Shown: piece after piece, positions 9,527-18,631 of the stretch
Layout: every line of letters begins with the position of its first letter
Position numbering within the stretch: the stretch's first letter is position 1
Source of the DNA: VAZQ01 sp963753575
Lineage (GTDB): Bacteria; Pseudomonadota; Alphaproteobacteria; Rhizobiales; Xanthobacteraceae
DNA: 64,000 nucleotides
Direction: 5' to 3'
Assembly (NCBI GenBank): GCA_963753575.1
Contig: CAVWCR010000001.1
Coordinates: 868,001-932,000, forward strand
Made by a program: the position numbers and the translations under genes
Notes under the pieces: generated by a model
Seen by the model: the letters and a program-made list of their open reading frames with translations, nothing else
What the model was told of the DNA's origin: nothing
The model's database searches: none

Positions 9527-9886
9527 CAAATCTGGGTGGGAACTGATTGCATCACCGCGTCCTTGCGGAAGACTTTTTGTTCCAAGAATTTTCCTAGTGG
9601 TCGTCGACGTTTTCGACATTGGCTGGCCCTTCCCCTCTTTGGCTGCGCGTTTGTGAGTCAATGCACTCATACTTCGTCACCAGGACGTAAGGATTCCCTC
9701 CATCGCGGGCTCCAAAGTGCCAATTAATCCTTCATTACCGCAGATTATCGGGCTCTTTGTGTGCGGGCTCTGCGGTCACGGCTGCAGATGTCGCGATACC
9801 TCAGGCTGATATACCCCGTCCGCTGTCGAGATCTAAATGGGGACGCACACCGGATGGCGTGCATCACCAACCCGCAGGAGATGAAC
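9527..9886. other. Gene-free stretch after tctCAB
   Basis: No convincing gene is seen between the tctB stop and the small secreted protein. Short frames on both strands lack leader sequences or family resemblance. The promoter of the small exported proteins downstream is expected toward the right end. Confidence 0.3.
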
Positions 9887-10075
9887 ATGTTGACCAAGTC
9901 GATTATCGCACTGGCTCTCGTTGTCGGCACCGCGTCAGGCGCGTTCGCCGCTTCGAAGAAGTACAGCACCAACCCCGGCCATGAAGTCTACAACACGAGC
10001 GGCCAGTACATTGGGTCGGATCCCGACGCCCACGTCCGCAGCATGCTTGCGCATGACCCGACTGGCAGTGACTGA
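9887..10075 (+). CDS. Small secreted hypothetical protein, 62 aa
   Basis: A short exported protein: MLTKSIIALALVVGTASGAFA is a textbook signal peptide with an Ala-x-Ala cleavage site. The mature part is about 42 residues (SKKYSTNPGHEVYNTSG...). AGGAG lies seven bases before the ATG at 9887, which favours it over the ATG two codons upstream. Small proteins of this shape (YNTSGQYIGSDPD) are common in Bradyrhizobium-type genomes and have no assigned role. The next gene, also exported, starts 79 bases downstream in the same direction. Confidence 0.65.
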   Translation: MLTKSIIALALVVGTASGAFAASKKYSTNPGHEVYNTSGQYIGSDPDAHVRSMLAHDPTGSD

Positions 10076-10153
10076 TCGCCGTCAATGGTGGCCGGCTTCT
10101 TCGGCCGGCCACCGCATTCCAGTCAGAGGTCTGCCGTTTGAGGAGCTTGTATC

Positions 10154-10474
10154 ATGAACGCAAGAGCCGTTGGGTTTGTTTCTTGTGTGCTCGCCGGTAT
10201 CGTCTTGTTTGCAATGACAAACGCAGCGCCCGCCGGGTCCTTCACGCGCGGGTGCGCTGCGCGCGACCTTCAGATCCTCATGATCATTGAAGAGCGCGAG
10301 AACACGAACGTGATTGCTGAGGAAAGACTCAGCGGCGTAATGGTCGAACTGATGAACGCGCGTATCGTCTGCCATGAGGGGCGCGTCCTTGAGGCGCTGG
10401 CGCTTTATGATGCGATCGCGGAGCAGATGCTCACCGTTTTATCGGGTCGTGCACAAGTCAACGAAATCCGCTAG
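10154..10474 (+). CDS. Small secreted hypothetical protein, 106 aa
   Basis: The N-terminus has a hydrophobic signal peptide (VGFVSCVLAGIVLFAMTNAAPAG). The mature domain is mostly helical (DLQILMIIEERENTNVIAEERLSGVMVELMNARIVC) with two Cys that could pair. GAGGAG precedes the ATG by eight bases. The preceding exported peptide is in the same orientation and may be co-transcribed. I do not recognise a family; a small periplasmic helical protein is the best description. Confidence 0.55.
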   Translation: MNARAVGFVSCVLAGIVLFAMTNAAPAGSFTRGCAARDLQILMIIEERENTNVIAEERLSGVMVELMNARIVCHEGRVLEALALYDAIAEQMLTVLSGRAQVNEIR

Positions 10475-10635
10475 CTATGGAGCGCAAGAGAATCGCACTT
10501 GCGTCGAGACGCAGCTGACTGCACGGCTACCGACAGCGCCGCGGCCCGGCGACCAATTATTAGCGTCCCACTTCCGCAGGGCTCTGGCTAAACGGTCACG
10601 TTGCCGCGCTGCTGAATGTAATTCGACCGGCTTCT

Positions 10636-10777
10636 CTAAGACTTTCGGCGGCTGGGACGCACGGTGATTTCGACGTCCTGATTGAATGCCGTGAGCATTC
10701 GCATCAGCCGTTCGACGGAGAAGCCTTGGTAGTGGGCGCTTAGAATTTTGGACAAGTCGGGCTGCTTGATGCCGATC
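10636..10777 (-). pseudogene. XRE/HigA-type HTH protein, C-terminal remnant
   Basis: Read on the minus strand, the last 46 residues are QIGIKQPDLSKILSAHYQGF followed by SVERLMRMLTAFNQDVEI. This is the end of the recognition helix and C-terminal part of a short XRE-family antitoxin-like regulator. The 5' part is missing because an IS3-family end (TGAACCACCCCGGG) begins exactly at 10778. No toxin partner is visible. It is non-functional, cut by a transposon insertion that has itself since been truncated. Confidence 0.7.
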
Positions 10778-10990
10778 TGAACCACCCCGGGTTTGCCGGA
10801 GGCTGTTTGGTTTGAGTCACGCGGCCATCGCTAAATTAGTGCTTCCAGCATGGCGTAATAGCGCTCCTCAGCTTCTGCCGGCGGGATGCTGCCGATGGGC
10901 TCCAGGAGCCGCCGGTTATTGAACCAGTCTACCCATTCCAGGGTTGCGAACTCGACAGCCTCGAACGATCGCCACGGTCCGCGCCGATGA
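10778..10990 (-). mobile_element. IS3-family element, right-end remnant with orfB C-terminus
   Basis: The terminus TGAACCACCCCGGGTTTGCC begins at 10778. From about 10990 down to 10831 the minus strand encodes the end of an IS3 integrase: RRGPWRSFEAVEFATLEWVD, then WFNNRRLLEPIGSIPPAEAE, stopping in MLEALI. The rest of the element, including the catalytic DDE residues, is absent. A left end of a similar element is found separately at 50.7 kb. Confidence 0.85.
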
Positions 10991-11302
10991 ATGAATACCG
11001 TCATGCCTTGGCTGACTCCCGTATCGCTTTATTGGATCTTCGTCTTTCTAACGCCGATGATCTTTCTCCTGATCCATATTGGAAAACGAAGAAGCCAAGG
11101 TCTTAGATTCCTGCCAAAAGGGTGGAGGCGTTGGCCGTGGTGGAAAGTGATCGCGTGCACTATTGCATTTATGATCTGGGCGTTGCCGATCACACCCTTT
11201 TTGACGACCGTGCCATTGAAAGACTGCGCTGCAATTGGAGCAATGTTCGTCTCACTTGCGCTCAGCTTGTTGAGCGCTGTGATTGAGCCAACAAAGGCCT
11301 AG
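10991..11302 (+). CDS. Hypothetical small membrane protein, 103 aa
   Basis: The frame encodes three hydrophobic stretches (SLYWIFVFLTPMIFLLI, VIACTIAFMIWALPI and CAAIGAMFVSLALSLLSAVIE) separated by a strongly basic loop (GKRRSQGLRFLPKGWRRWPWW). This fits a three-helix inner-membrane protein. It begins exactly where the IS3 remnant ends, so its promoter or true start may have been altered. No clear ribosome-binding site is seen. Hydrophobic composition and positive-inside loops support coding, but no family was recognised. Confidence 0.45.
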   Translation: MNTVMPWLTPVSLYWIFVFLTPMIFLLIHIGKRRSQGLRFLPKGWRRWPWWKVIACTIAFMIWALPITPFLTTVPLKDCAAIGAMFVSLALSLLSAVIEPTKA

Positions 11303-11319
11303 ACCAGCGTGTCCGGTGA

Positions 11320-13098
11320 CTAGAGGCGGGACTTCCGCCCGCGACTTGATCCGTTTGTCCCAAAGCTTCTGACGGTGCCGACAGTGCTGTCTGTGGCCGC
11401 GCGCATCCTGATAGTTCGGCTGCCGGCGCGACCCTCGCGATGAAACGCAATGTCGATGCCGACCGCTCGTAGCGATGTCTGGGCGCGCCGCAATCGGCCG
11501 GCGCGCGCGCGGGTTGCGCGGCCAGTCCGGGCGCCGGATCGAGATCGCCTCACGCTGCAGTTTGTCGGCGACAATCAGAAACTCCGATGCGGTTCCGCTC
11601 CACTGCCGACGCCCGCTCATCATCTCCCGCACGCAGGCCGCGACCGGGTCGGCTTCGATCAAGCCTTCGATCGCGGCCCGGCGATTGGTCGCGTAGGCGT
11701 GCGCAAGAGTGCCGGCGGGCCACAGCGCCGTCTCGCAGGCGGTTGCCCACAGCGCAAAATCGGCCATGCGTGGCAGCGCCCCGCCACAACCTCGTGACCG
11801 ATTCCTCAACCCGTGTGCGACGACATCGAGGAGCGCGTCCAGAATCGCAGGCCGCGCCGTTCAAACTTTCGCCAGAGCTCGGCCTCGGGCCGGCGTTCTC
11901 TCTCGTCGATCGGCGCCATCGTAAGGAAAATCGCGCGATCGGCCAGGTCCGGCCGGCCGATCACGTCCTCGATCCCGTTGAGCAGCGTCGGTCGTGCGGC
12001 CTGGAACAAGACTTCCTCGTCGTCGGTGTAGAGCTGCCGTACGGCCAAACTACCGGCCGCCTCGGACAGCCCGAACGGCGGGTCGAGGGGCTGATCTGGC
12101 CATTTCCCTGGCATTTGGACACACTCCTCCCGTCGGTTGCTCTTGAACGTATACGCGTGAGCTTGAGCTAGTGACGTACCGATCTTTCCGACCGAACCAG
12201 ACTTTAAATTCGACGGGGGGCGGTGGGGCTAGGCAAAATACTTCGAGGCTACGCCGAGGTATTTGATCATCGAGGGCAGCGGCTACCGAGTGGCTTGGGC
12301 TTGATCCCGAGGGAGCAAACAGTACCTCCTCGTCGTCAGTGTAGAGCTGCCGCACTGCCAGACTGCCACCGCTGGCTAGCCGGCAGAGCGCGTCCGAAAG
12401 CCAGGGCGGCAGGCCCGACAGATTGTCGAAGGCGAGCAGATGGGAATTGTTGGCCGCTATCATGAGCTCGCGTTCGTCGCGTGCCAATGATCGCACCGGC
12501 GCGGCGTTGGGTCGATGAGGGCTTTGAGCATCTTGCACAGGACGGTCTTGGCGGAGCCTTGCTCGCCGGAAATCGCCAGCAGCGGATAGGGACCGTCCGC
12601 TTGCAGCGCCGCCAACAGCCAAGCGACCACCAGCACAAAATCATCCTGGTTCGGCAAATTGAGGAGCCGCCGGAGCGCGTCGAGCGATCCGCCGCGCTGG
12701 GGCGGGGGAAGCGGCAATAGTCCGGGCGTCCGGCGAAAGCGCACCGGCGGCTTGGCGATCACCCGCCAGCTATCGGACGCGATCTCAACCGCCCGCCATC
12801 GATCATCGGCGAGATCAAGATAGATGGAACCGGCCTGTTCAGCGACGCGCAGGTGGACCGTTCCTTCGGGGGCATCGAACTGGGCGCGGGCTTCCAGCTG
12901 GTCAAGCGCCAGCTTGATTGCCAAGGCGCTCGCGGCGGTGCCGGTGGCCTCGTAGTAGGACCGCCGTAGCCAAGCCCGGAATTGCCGGCTGCGGATCGGC
13001 CAGGTCTCGCGATGCCTGTCGATCGCAAGATCCGCAAAGACCGTGCCGACGGCGGTGTGAAACAGCTCGGCACAGACCGTCAGCAGGGAAGGATCCAT
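11320..13098 (-). pseudogene. Primase/helicase-like ATPase, broken
   Basis: This is the third gene of a minus-strand recombination/replication module. The first 200 residues are intact (MDPSLLTVCAELFHTAVGTV...) and include a Walker A motif, ISGEQGSAKTVLCKML, typical of phage or plasmid primase-helicase ATPases. A frameshift follows near 12490, moving into APVRSLARDERELMIAANN. Near 12310 a roughly 230-bp foreign segment begins, flanked by about 42-bp copies of the stretch encoding SLAVRQLYTDDEEVLF. The reading then resumes with GIEDVIGRPDLADRAIFLTM and shifts frame again before ending near 11320. ATG 13098 lies 22 bases after the ERF stop, so the three genes once formed an operon. Exact family is uncertain; inactivation is clear. 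Confidence 0.7.
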
Positions 13099-13119
13099 GG
13101 CGGCCCCCCGGACCAAGAG

Positions 13120-14406
13120 CTACACGGGGACCGTGCGGTCCCTATCGTCTGGTCTCCTGCGTGGCGTCTTCCTTGGTCTCTTGGTTGGCTTTGCGGCTGG
13201 ATCCGCCGCGGCGCTTGCCGGCGCGCGACCGGGCTCATCGGCTTCGACGCCGCCCTCGTTCACCCGCGTCCGGTTCCAGAGCTTTTGGGCAACGTCGAGC
13301 GGGTCGATGTTGGCGGCCTGCCACCAGTCCTGTTCGTTACCGAGACGGTGGACCTCGCGGTGGTGCATTCGGCACAGCGGAACCGTGAACTCATCGCTCG
13401 CCTTGCGGCCGAGCGCACGCGGCTGCGCGTAGCGCAGGTGATGAGGATCCGAGGGCGTGCGGCCGCAGATCAGGCAAGCCTGCCGGGCCACATAGCGGAG
13501 GTGCTCCTTGTTGCGATAGCGGCGTGGCTTTGAGATCGCGAGCGTGCCTTCATCGTCGAGTGCTTCGTTCGCGGGCCCCTGAGTTGATGGCCCCGAGCTT
13601 TCCGGAGCGGCCGGCACCAGCGTCGGCGCTGATTTATTGCTGTGCTGTGCTTCGGTCGATGTTCCGTCGGCTGTCTCTTCTGCAACCACGGCCACGACCT
13701 TCCGTTCAAAAGCTTCCTCCACCTGTTTGGCGTCGGCTTCGACCAGCGTGTTCTTCGCGGGGAGGGCAGCGCGCGCCCAGTCTGCGGCGCCATCAGTGGA
13801 CGGCAGGTCTTCGATTTCGCTCAGCAGCCGATCTCGGACGGAGGCCGATTGTGCCCAGTGGAGGGCGGTGGGCGGCGCCGTGGTCTTGACCGGCGCGCGT
13901 TCGTGTCCTGGTTTCTGTCCAGGGCGTGGGAAGCTCACGACCCCAGATACGGATGCGGATCCAGGAGGTGAGGGGGCGCCGAGATCCGGCGCATCGAGGT
14001 CGTCCTCGCCCGCGATGCCGACCAGCGTGAACAGCGCATAGCGCCGCGCATAGGTCAGCGCCGCGCCCATGCGCTGCGGATTGGCGGTCTCAGCCGCCGC
14101 ACAGACCGGCCAGTCGGAGGCGATCCACTCTCCGGAGGAATGCGCCAGCATGGTGGTGAGGTTGACCATGCCGGTTGCGGGATCAATGGCGGTGGTCTGC
14201 ACGGTGGCGATCTCGTGCTGGCCGAGCGTCTTGCGCACGATGTCGAGCCCGCTCGCCAGTGGGGCATAGCGAAACGAGCGTTCGGCTTCACCCGGCCGCC
14301 CGGCTCGGATCGTCGCCACCAGCGACTTTTCCGGGTTGACGAGGGTTGCTTGCGCCTTTGCCAATGCGGTGGCGAGCGCTGCCATCGTCTCACTCGACCG
14401 GGGCAT
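13120..14406 (-). CDS. ERF-family single-strand annealing protein fused to a C-terminal HNH-like zinc domain
   Basis: A 428-residue intact frame. The N-terminal 150 residues match the ERF (Essential Recombination Function) annealing family: MAALATALAKAQATLVNPEK, then VQTTAIDPATGMVNLTTMLAHSSG and RRYALFTLVGIAGEDDLDAPD. A low-complexity linker follows. At about residues 300-390 there is a zinc-type module with CLICG, DPHHLRYAQ and CRMHHREVH, resembling HNH/DUF968 domains. It would anneal single strands together with the YqaJ exonuclease encoded just upstream, which overlaps it by 17 bases. The tail is Lys/Arg-rich. It is the only intact gene left in this module, and copies of its parts appear scrambled at 2.0, 48.4 and 52.2 kb. 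Confidence 0.78.
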   Translation of the reverse strand: MPRSSETMAALATALAKAQATLVNPEKSLVATIRAGRPGEAERSFRYAPLASGLDIVRKTLGQHEIATVQTTAIDPATGMVNLTTMLAHSSGEWIASDWPVCAAAETANPQRMGAALTYARRYALFTLVGIAGEDDLDAPDLGAPSPPGSASVSGVVSFPRPGQKPGHERAPVKTTAPPTALHWAQSASVRDRLLSEIEDLPSTDGAADWARAALPAKNTLVEADAKQVEEAFERKVVAVVAEETADGTSTEAQHSNKSAPTLVPAAPESSGPSTQGPANEALDDEGTLAISKPRRYRNKEHLRYVARQACLICGRTPSDPHHLRYAQPRALGRKASDEFTVPLCRMHHREVHRLGNEQDWWQAANIDPLDVAQKLWNRTRVNEGGVEADEPGRAPASAAADPAAKPTKRPRKTPRRRPDDRDRTVPV

Positions 14407-14935
14407 GGGCCGCCTCCGTATCCAGAAGATCGAAGCTCACCGCGCCGGCCTTCGAGCGCTTGGCCCGCACCCCATGCCCGATCGCCTCCTTGGCGTCCTC
14501 CGGCATGAAGGCCCTTCAGTTCCCCCTTGGCCTGCTCGTGGTCGAGAAATGCCTCCCGCGTGTTGCGATAGAGTGCCGCAAATTCGGCCCAGGTGTTCGA
14601 GGCGGTCATGTCCACAATCCGCACCGCCTCGATCCGCGGCCGCGGCGGCTCGGCATTGATGAGGTGGGGCACCTCGCCGAACTGCACGCAGCGCCAGAAC
14701 TTCTTCTCGGCCGAGACCAGGACGCTGAGATAGAGCGGGTCCATCGGCACCGTGATCTCGACCCACTTGCCGCCGCCGGTGATGATCGAAAGGACGGAAC
14801 TGCGCAGGTTGGTGACCCACATGTTGTGCTGCAGCTGGGGCATATACTTGGCGGCGGCCGCTTCTTCCGAGAACGACCACGGCAGCATGAACTTCGACTT
14901 CAAAGATCGCGCCCGGCGCCTTCCACCACCCCGTC
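14390..14935 (-). pseudogene. YqaJ-type phage recombinase/exonuclease, truncated and frameshifted
   Basis: The minus strand encodes PWSFSEEAAAAKYMPQLQHN, SVLSIITGGGKWVEITVP and EKKFWRCVQFGEVPHLI, which match the second half of YqaJ-like (lambda exonuclease fold) recombinases. The N-terminal part is missing beyond about 14935. A frameshift near 14508 breaks the tail, since the other frame continues as LMPEDAKEAIGHGVRAKRS to a stop at 14390. The stop overlaps the ERF start, giving the usual exonuclease-annealase pairing. It is inactive. Confidence 0.75.
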
Positions 14936-15575
14936 GAGGGTGGCCGCCAAGGGGGCCTCTTGGAGATCTAGTACCACTTTGGATTGGTGGTAGTTTCCGG
15001 AGGCGGTTTAGGGGTTCCAAAGACTTATTATTAAGAGAAAATGTAAGTAAACGCTATCATTTGTTATGAATTTCCGGAAGTCTCGCGAATCTCTTGAATG
15101 ATCTCTGAATTTAGCCTGTTTCACGCAGTGGTTGTGACGCAGCCTAACGGTCGGTCTCCTGTTCGCGGCGGGTGGCGGTCTTGCCGTCAGGGGGCTGAAC
15201 TTTGGAACCGGGCGGCCTCTCCGCCGCCGGGTGGCGGGAACCAGTTGGCCGGAGAGCAGCGGGCCAGGAAGCGGGGTTGCCGAGGCAGGTGGGAGATGAC
15301 GGATACCCCCCGGAGCACGGGGAGGCCGCCATGACGTTCGAAGCTCGCGTGAAAAAGTTCAGCGCCGTAACGTCCTGATCTCCTTTGTGTCGGAGAGGCC
15401 AAACTTCGGCGCTTAATCACAGCTAGTACGTCTACCCCTGTACGCTGCGCCTTACGCTGAAGATTTGGCGCGACCGACCCTTGTGCCCGATTGGAGCCGG
15501 TCCGGGCAATTGTTGATTTAGATATAGACGCCGCGCCGAGCGTCCGGGAAAAACTGATTAGCCGTCACTTGCGAT
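14936..15575. other. Gene-free stretch with a repeat end at its right side
   Basis: No convincing gene is seen between the YqaJ remnant and the OmpA-like gene. At 15400-15421 the minus strand reads TGTGATTAAGCGCCGAAGTT. This closely matches one end of the 93-bp repeat found at 1.8 and 4.0 kb, so this may be the edge of a related, larger mobile element whose body has decayed. Confidence 0.4.
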
Positions 15576-16163
15576 CTATCGCCTAAACACGATCTCGACA
15601 CGGCGGTTCTTCTGGCGGCCCTCTGGATTGTCGGACCCGTCCGGGTTGGTGTTGGGGGCCGCCGGGGCGGTGGCTCCGTAGCCCTTGATGATGAATTTGA
15701 CGTTGGACAGACCTTCCCGCTCGACCAGCCATCGGCGCACCGACTCGGCGCGCTGCCGCGATAACTTCAGATTGTAGCTCGGGATGCCCTTCGAGTCGGT
15801 ATGACCGTCGATCCGGGCGGTCCCGCGCGCCTCCCGCCGTAGGATCTCGCCGGCCTGCTTGAGCGCGGGTTCAGCGCTCTTGCGGATGTCGAACTTGTCG
15901 AAGTCGAAAAGGATGTCAGCCGGCAATTCGATCCTCGTCTCCTTCTGGGTCTTGGCGACCTGCATGCCCAGTACGCGGCCTTCGATGTTAAGGACTTTAC
16001 CGGTAACCTCGAGCACTTTGCCGGACACGTCCAAGATCTTGGCCGTCATCCCGGACACGGCCTGATCCGATGCAGGCGGCACAGCTGGTTGACCTAGCGC
16101 GCCATGGAACATGCCGGACAATCCAAGCATGGACACGGCGATGACAGCCAAGATGGGTCTCAT
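15576..16163 (-). CDS. OmpA-family peptidoglycan-binding protein
   Basis: This 195-residue exported protein has a signal peptide (MRPILAVIAVSMLGLSG...). A short region of repeated VxGKVLxV units follows (DVSGKVLEVTGKVLNIEGRV). The C-terminal OmpA domain has LFDFDKFDIRKSAEP, IDGHTDSKGIPSYNLKLSRQ and the closing GRQKNRRVEIVF. The Asp and Arg that contact meso-diaminopimelate (GHTDS and the NRRVEI block) are present, so it should anchor to peptidoglycan. The ATG at 16163 follows TGAGGA. The next gene upstream, an exported hypothetical, ends 19 bases away in the same direction. Confidence 0.88.
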   Translation of the reverse strand: MRPILAVIAVSMLGLSGMFHGALGQPAVPPASDQAVSGMTAKILDVSGKVLEVTGKVLNIEGRVLGMQVAKTQKETRIELPADILFDFDKFDIRKSAEPALKQAGEILRREARGTARIDGHTDSKGIPSYNLKLSRQRAESVRRWLVEREGLSNVKFIIKGYGATAPAAPNTNPDGSDNPEGRQKNRRVEIVFRR

Positions 16164-16182
16164 AACAGTCCTCAAGGCGAAC

Positions 16183-16749
16183 CTAGTCTGAGATCGGCAC
16201 ATCGTCGAAGGGCGGCGTGAGCGGCGTATAATAGGTCATCATCTTTTGGTCGGTCGGCGGCGCCGGATACTTGGCCCACCACGTCCAAGTGCCATGCTTT
16301 GCAATTCTGGCGCTGAGGTTCCCGAACCCGTCCGCCTGGGCGCTGACCGGCGTTTTCTCGCTGTCACGAAAGATGAAATATTTTTTGGCGCCCGCGATCA
16401 CATAATAGTTGTCATAGTTGCGGCTGCTGATCACGGTGATAGAATCATCATTATTGGTCGTGTTGCGAATGATCATGCGCACACTCAGGACGCCGTTCTT
16501 GCGTTTTGATTCGACAATCTCGGCCTGAAATCCAGATTTGTTGGTCGGCTGTGATGCGGAAATCGCCTTGGCATCCTGAGCGACAGCTGGGCCGATCATG
16601 TTCGTGGCTGTGCCCATCACGGCAAGCCCGACGGCTGCGGACGACAGATTCGGACATCCATCATCCGCCTCGGCACGGGCAACAGCGGAAGAGTCAGCAC
16701 GGGGGAGAGCCTCTGCGTGATAGTCATTCGGCTGGAATAGGCTTGCCAA
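16183..16749 (-). CDS. Hypothetical exported protein
   Basis: Up to 188 residues. The mature part has a beta-rich pattern (GVLSVRMIIRNTTNNDDSIT, YYVIAGAKKYFIFRDSEKT) ending with an aromatic segment, WTWWAKYPAPPTDQKMM. An internal hydrophobic stretch (VGLAVMGTATNMIGPAVAQ) looks like a signal peptide, so the true start may be 40 codons further in. The annotated start overlaps the methyltransferase stop by 26 bases. It may be co-transcribed with the OmpA-like gene downstream. No family was recognised, though the beta pattern resembles Ig-like accessory domains. Confidence 0.55.
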   Translation of the reverse strand: MASLFQPNDYHAEALPRADSSAVARAEADDGCPNLSSAAVGLAVMGTATNMIGPAVAQDAKAISASQPTNKSGFQAEIVESKRKNGVLSVRMIIRNTTNNDDSITVISSRNYDNYYVIAGAKKYFIFRDSEKTPVSAQADGFGNLSARIAKHGTWTWWAKYPAPPTDQKMMTYYTPLTPPFDDVPISD

Positions 16750-17757
16750 TGATGATGCTCATGGGAGAGCGAGTTGGAACGATCTCAGCCAACTTGAACC
16801 CACTACATTTTAGAAGGTCCTGAAACTCCTCCCGCGTTCGTTCCAATGCCGCATACTGCACCATCATGCTTAAATCGGTGAACTTACCTTCTGCGCCTTC
16901 GTTTGGCGAGCCGACTACCCGTTCGATTACGATCAAAACCGCTTGCGGTGGCATTGCCCGATGGCAAGCGCGCAGGATTTCAATCGACTTATCATCTTGC
17001 CAATCATGCAAGATGGCTTTCATAAGATAGGCGTCACCATTTTCAGGAACAGCATCAAAAAAGCTGCCAGCGGCAAACTGATAGCGTGACGCCAATTCAG
17101 GAGAGGTTGGTGATTGCCGGGCTGATGCGATGACGTGCGGTTGATCAAACAAAACTCCTCTAGAGTGAGGGCATTGGAGCACAATTTCTTTCAGTAACAG
17201 ACCCTGGCCGCCGCCAACATCCACGATACAGGAAAAGCCGCCAAAATCATACGCGTCAAGCACAGCTCGGGCATCGGAGCGCGAGTTGCCGGTCATGGCC
17301 TCGTTAAACACGGCTTGTTCATCGGGGTGCTGTTTGCGATAAGTCCAGGCATCATGCCCAAATGTGTACTCCGATGCACTTTCTCCCGATTTGATGCAGT
17401 GCAGAAGGTTGCCCCAGGAGCTCCATTGGCCTTGGGTTCCGATCCATCGCGCGTAGTCCGCCGCGATACCGGCGAAGCGCTCGCAAGGCAGGTGCCCAAT
17501 GGTGTTAGTGAGAATTCTTTGGTGTCGGTCTCGTGGAAAACGCCGATGGCGGCAAGAGCGCGAAGCAGTCGATAAAGAGACTGAGGATGTGCTCCACATT
17601 CTCGAGCGACTACTTCGTATGATTTTGGCGCGTTCGTCAGATAGTCTGCGACACCCAGGGTCGCGGCGACATGTATCGCCTGCGACACCTGGTACCAGTT
17701 GATCATTCGCATGAGTTCAGTCGAAGGATCGGGCGCGGCCACTGACGTCTCCAACAT
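16724..17757 (-). pseudogene. SAM-dependent O-methyltransferase (acetylserotonin/HIOMT type), frameshifted
   Basis: Two frames together encode one methyltransferase of about 340 residues. The first, from ATG 17757, carries the N-terminal dimerisation winged helix (INWYQVSQAIHVAATLGVAD, LYRLLRALAAIGVF) and breaks after SLTPLGTCL. The second continues with ARWIGTQGQWSSWGNLLHCI, the SAM-binding IVDVGGGQGLLLKEI, and ILHDWQDDKSIEIL with the catalytic-type His. The shift lies near 17450-17500. All motifs are otherwise preserved, so the break is either recent or an assembly error. The natural substrate is unknown. It lies beside the frameshifted rhodanese gene. Confidence 0.75.
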
Positions 17758-17880
17758 CGGTTATTCACTTCAAGGCAGCACCTTAGCTCAGTTTACCACC
17801 ATCCGGATATGGGAGGAGCTGACATCACCGCGACGACGTTGTCCGCTACAGCAGGGAGCCAGAACCCGACACATGGCTTC

Positions 17881-18631
17881 TTATTTGGTGCTGACGGCAG
17901 CCAGTAGAGCTTCGAACGTCCCTGGAAAATACGAGACGTTGTGCCAGGGCCTCTTGCTGAATGCGTTTGCAAGTGCGCGCGCTTGTGCAGCATCGCGTCC
18001 AAAGACGCACGATGCGCCGATTGAAATCGTCAACTGGCAATCCGAACGATTTGAGTTTTTCCGCCGAAATGTTGTAAGCACCGGGAAGGCTTCCTTTTGC
18101 AAATTCGCTGGCGGGCCGGGCATCTAAATACACCGCCGTCCGGTCGGCCCTGAAAATTCGGACGATGCCTTCCAGTTCGATCTCGGTTGGTCCGCCGAGT
18201 GCTCGCCAAATCGGCATGCCGAGCTGATATCGCCGTACATTGACAAATCCGGCGTCGACCAACTGATCCGCGGGCTGCTTGCTGGCCCCGCAGAACGGGC
18301 CGTTACAATAAAGCACCAGCGCCTTGCTCTTGTCACCACTCACCAAACGCTCGACGACGGACACGTATGCGGACGGTGGACCATCAAGGCCTCGCGCGCC
18401 CGGAATGTGGCCGGCCACATATTGGGCGCGCGAGCGCGTATCGACGACCATGGCGCTGCCGTCCACCAAGATGCGGCGGAGCTGCTCTGTGTTGACTTCT
18501 TGAGTTTTTGTATTCGGTTCGGCCAACGTTGCATGATAGATGCTTCCGCTCTGAGCGACTGCGTTGCCGACCAAGAAGGCCAGCCCCAGTATTGTTGCTA
18601 CCGATAGCTTCATTACCCAGCGGGTGAGCAT
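17881..18631 (-). pseudogene. Periplasmic tandem rhodanese protein, frameshifted near the end
   Basis: ATG 18631, preceded by AAGGAG, starts a signal peptide (MKLSVATILGLAFLVGNAVA). The first rhodanese domain has the active loop YCNGPFCGASK with the catalytic Cys, and the second begins near EGIVRIFRADRTAVYLDARP. Near 18010 one extra base moves the frame: after DDFNRRIV the expected continuation (VFGRDAAQARALANAF, ending GTFEALLAAVSTK at 17881) is found in the next frame. It would act in sulfur or redox handling in the periplasm. The damage affects only the last third, so it could be a recent mutation or a sequencing error. Confidence 0.75.
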
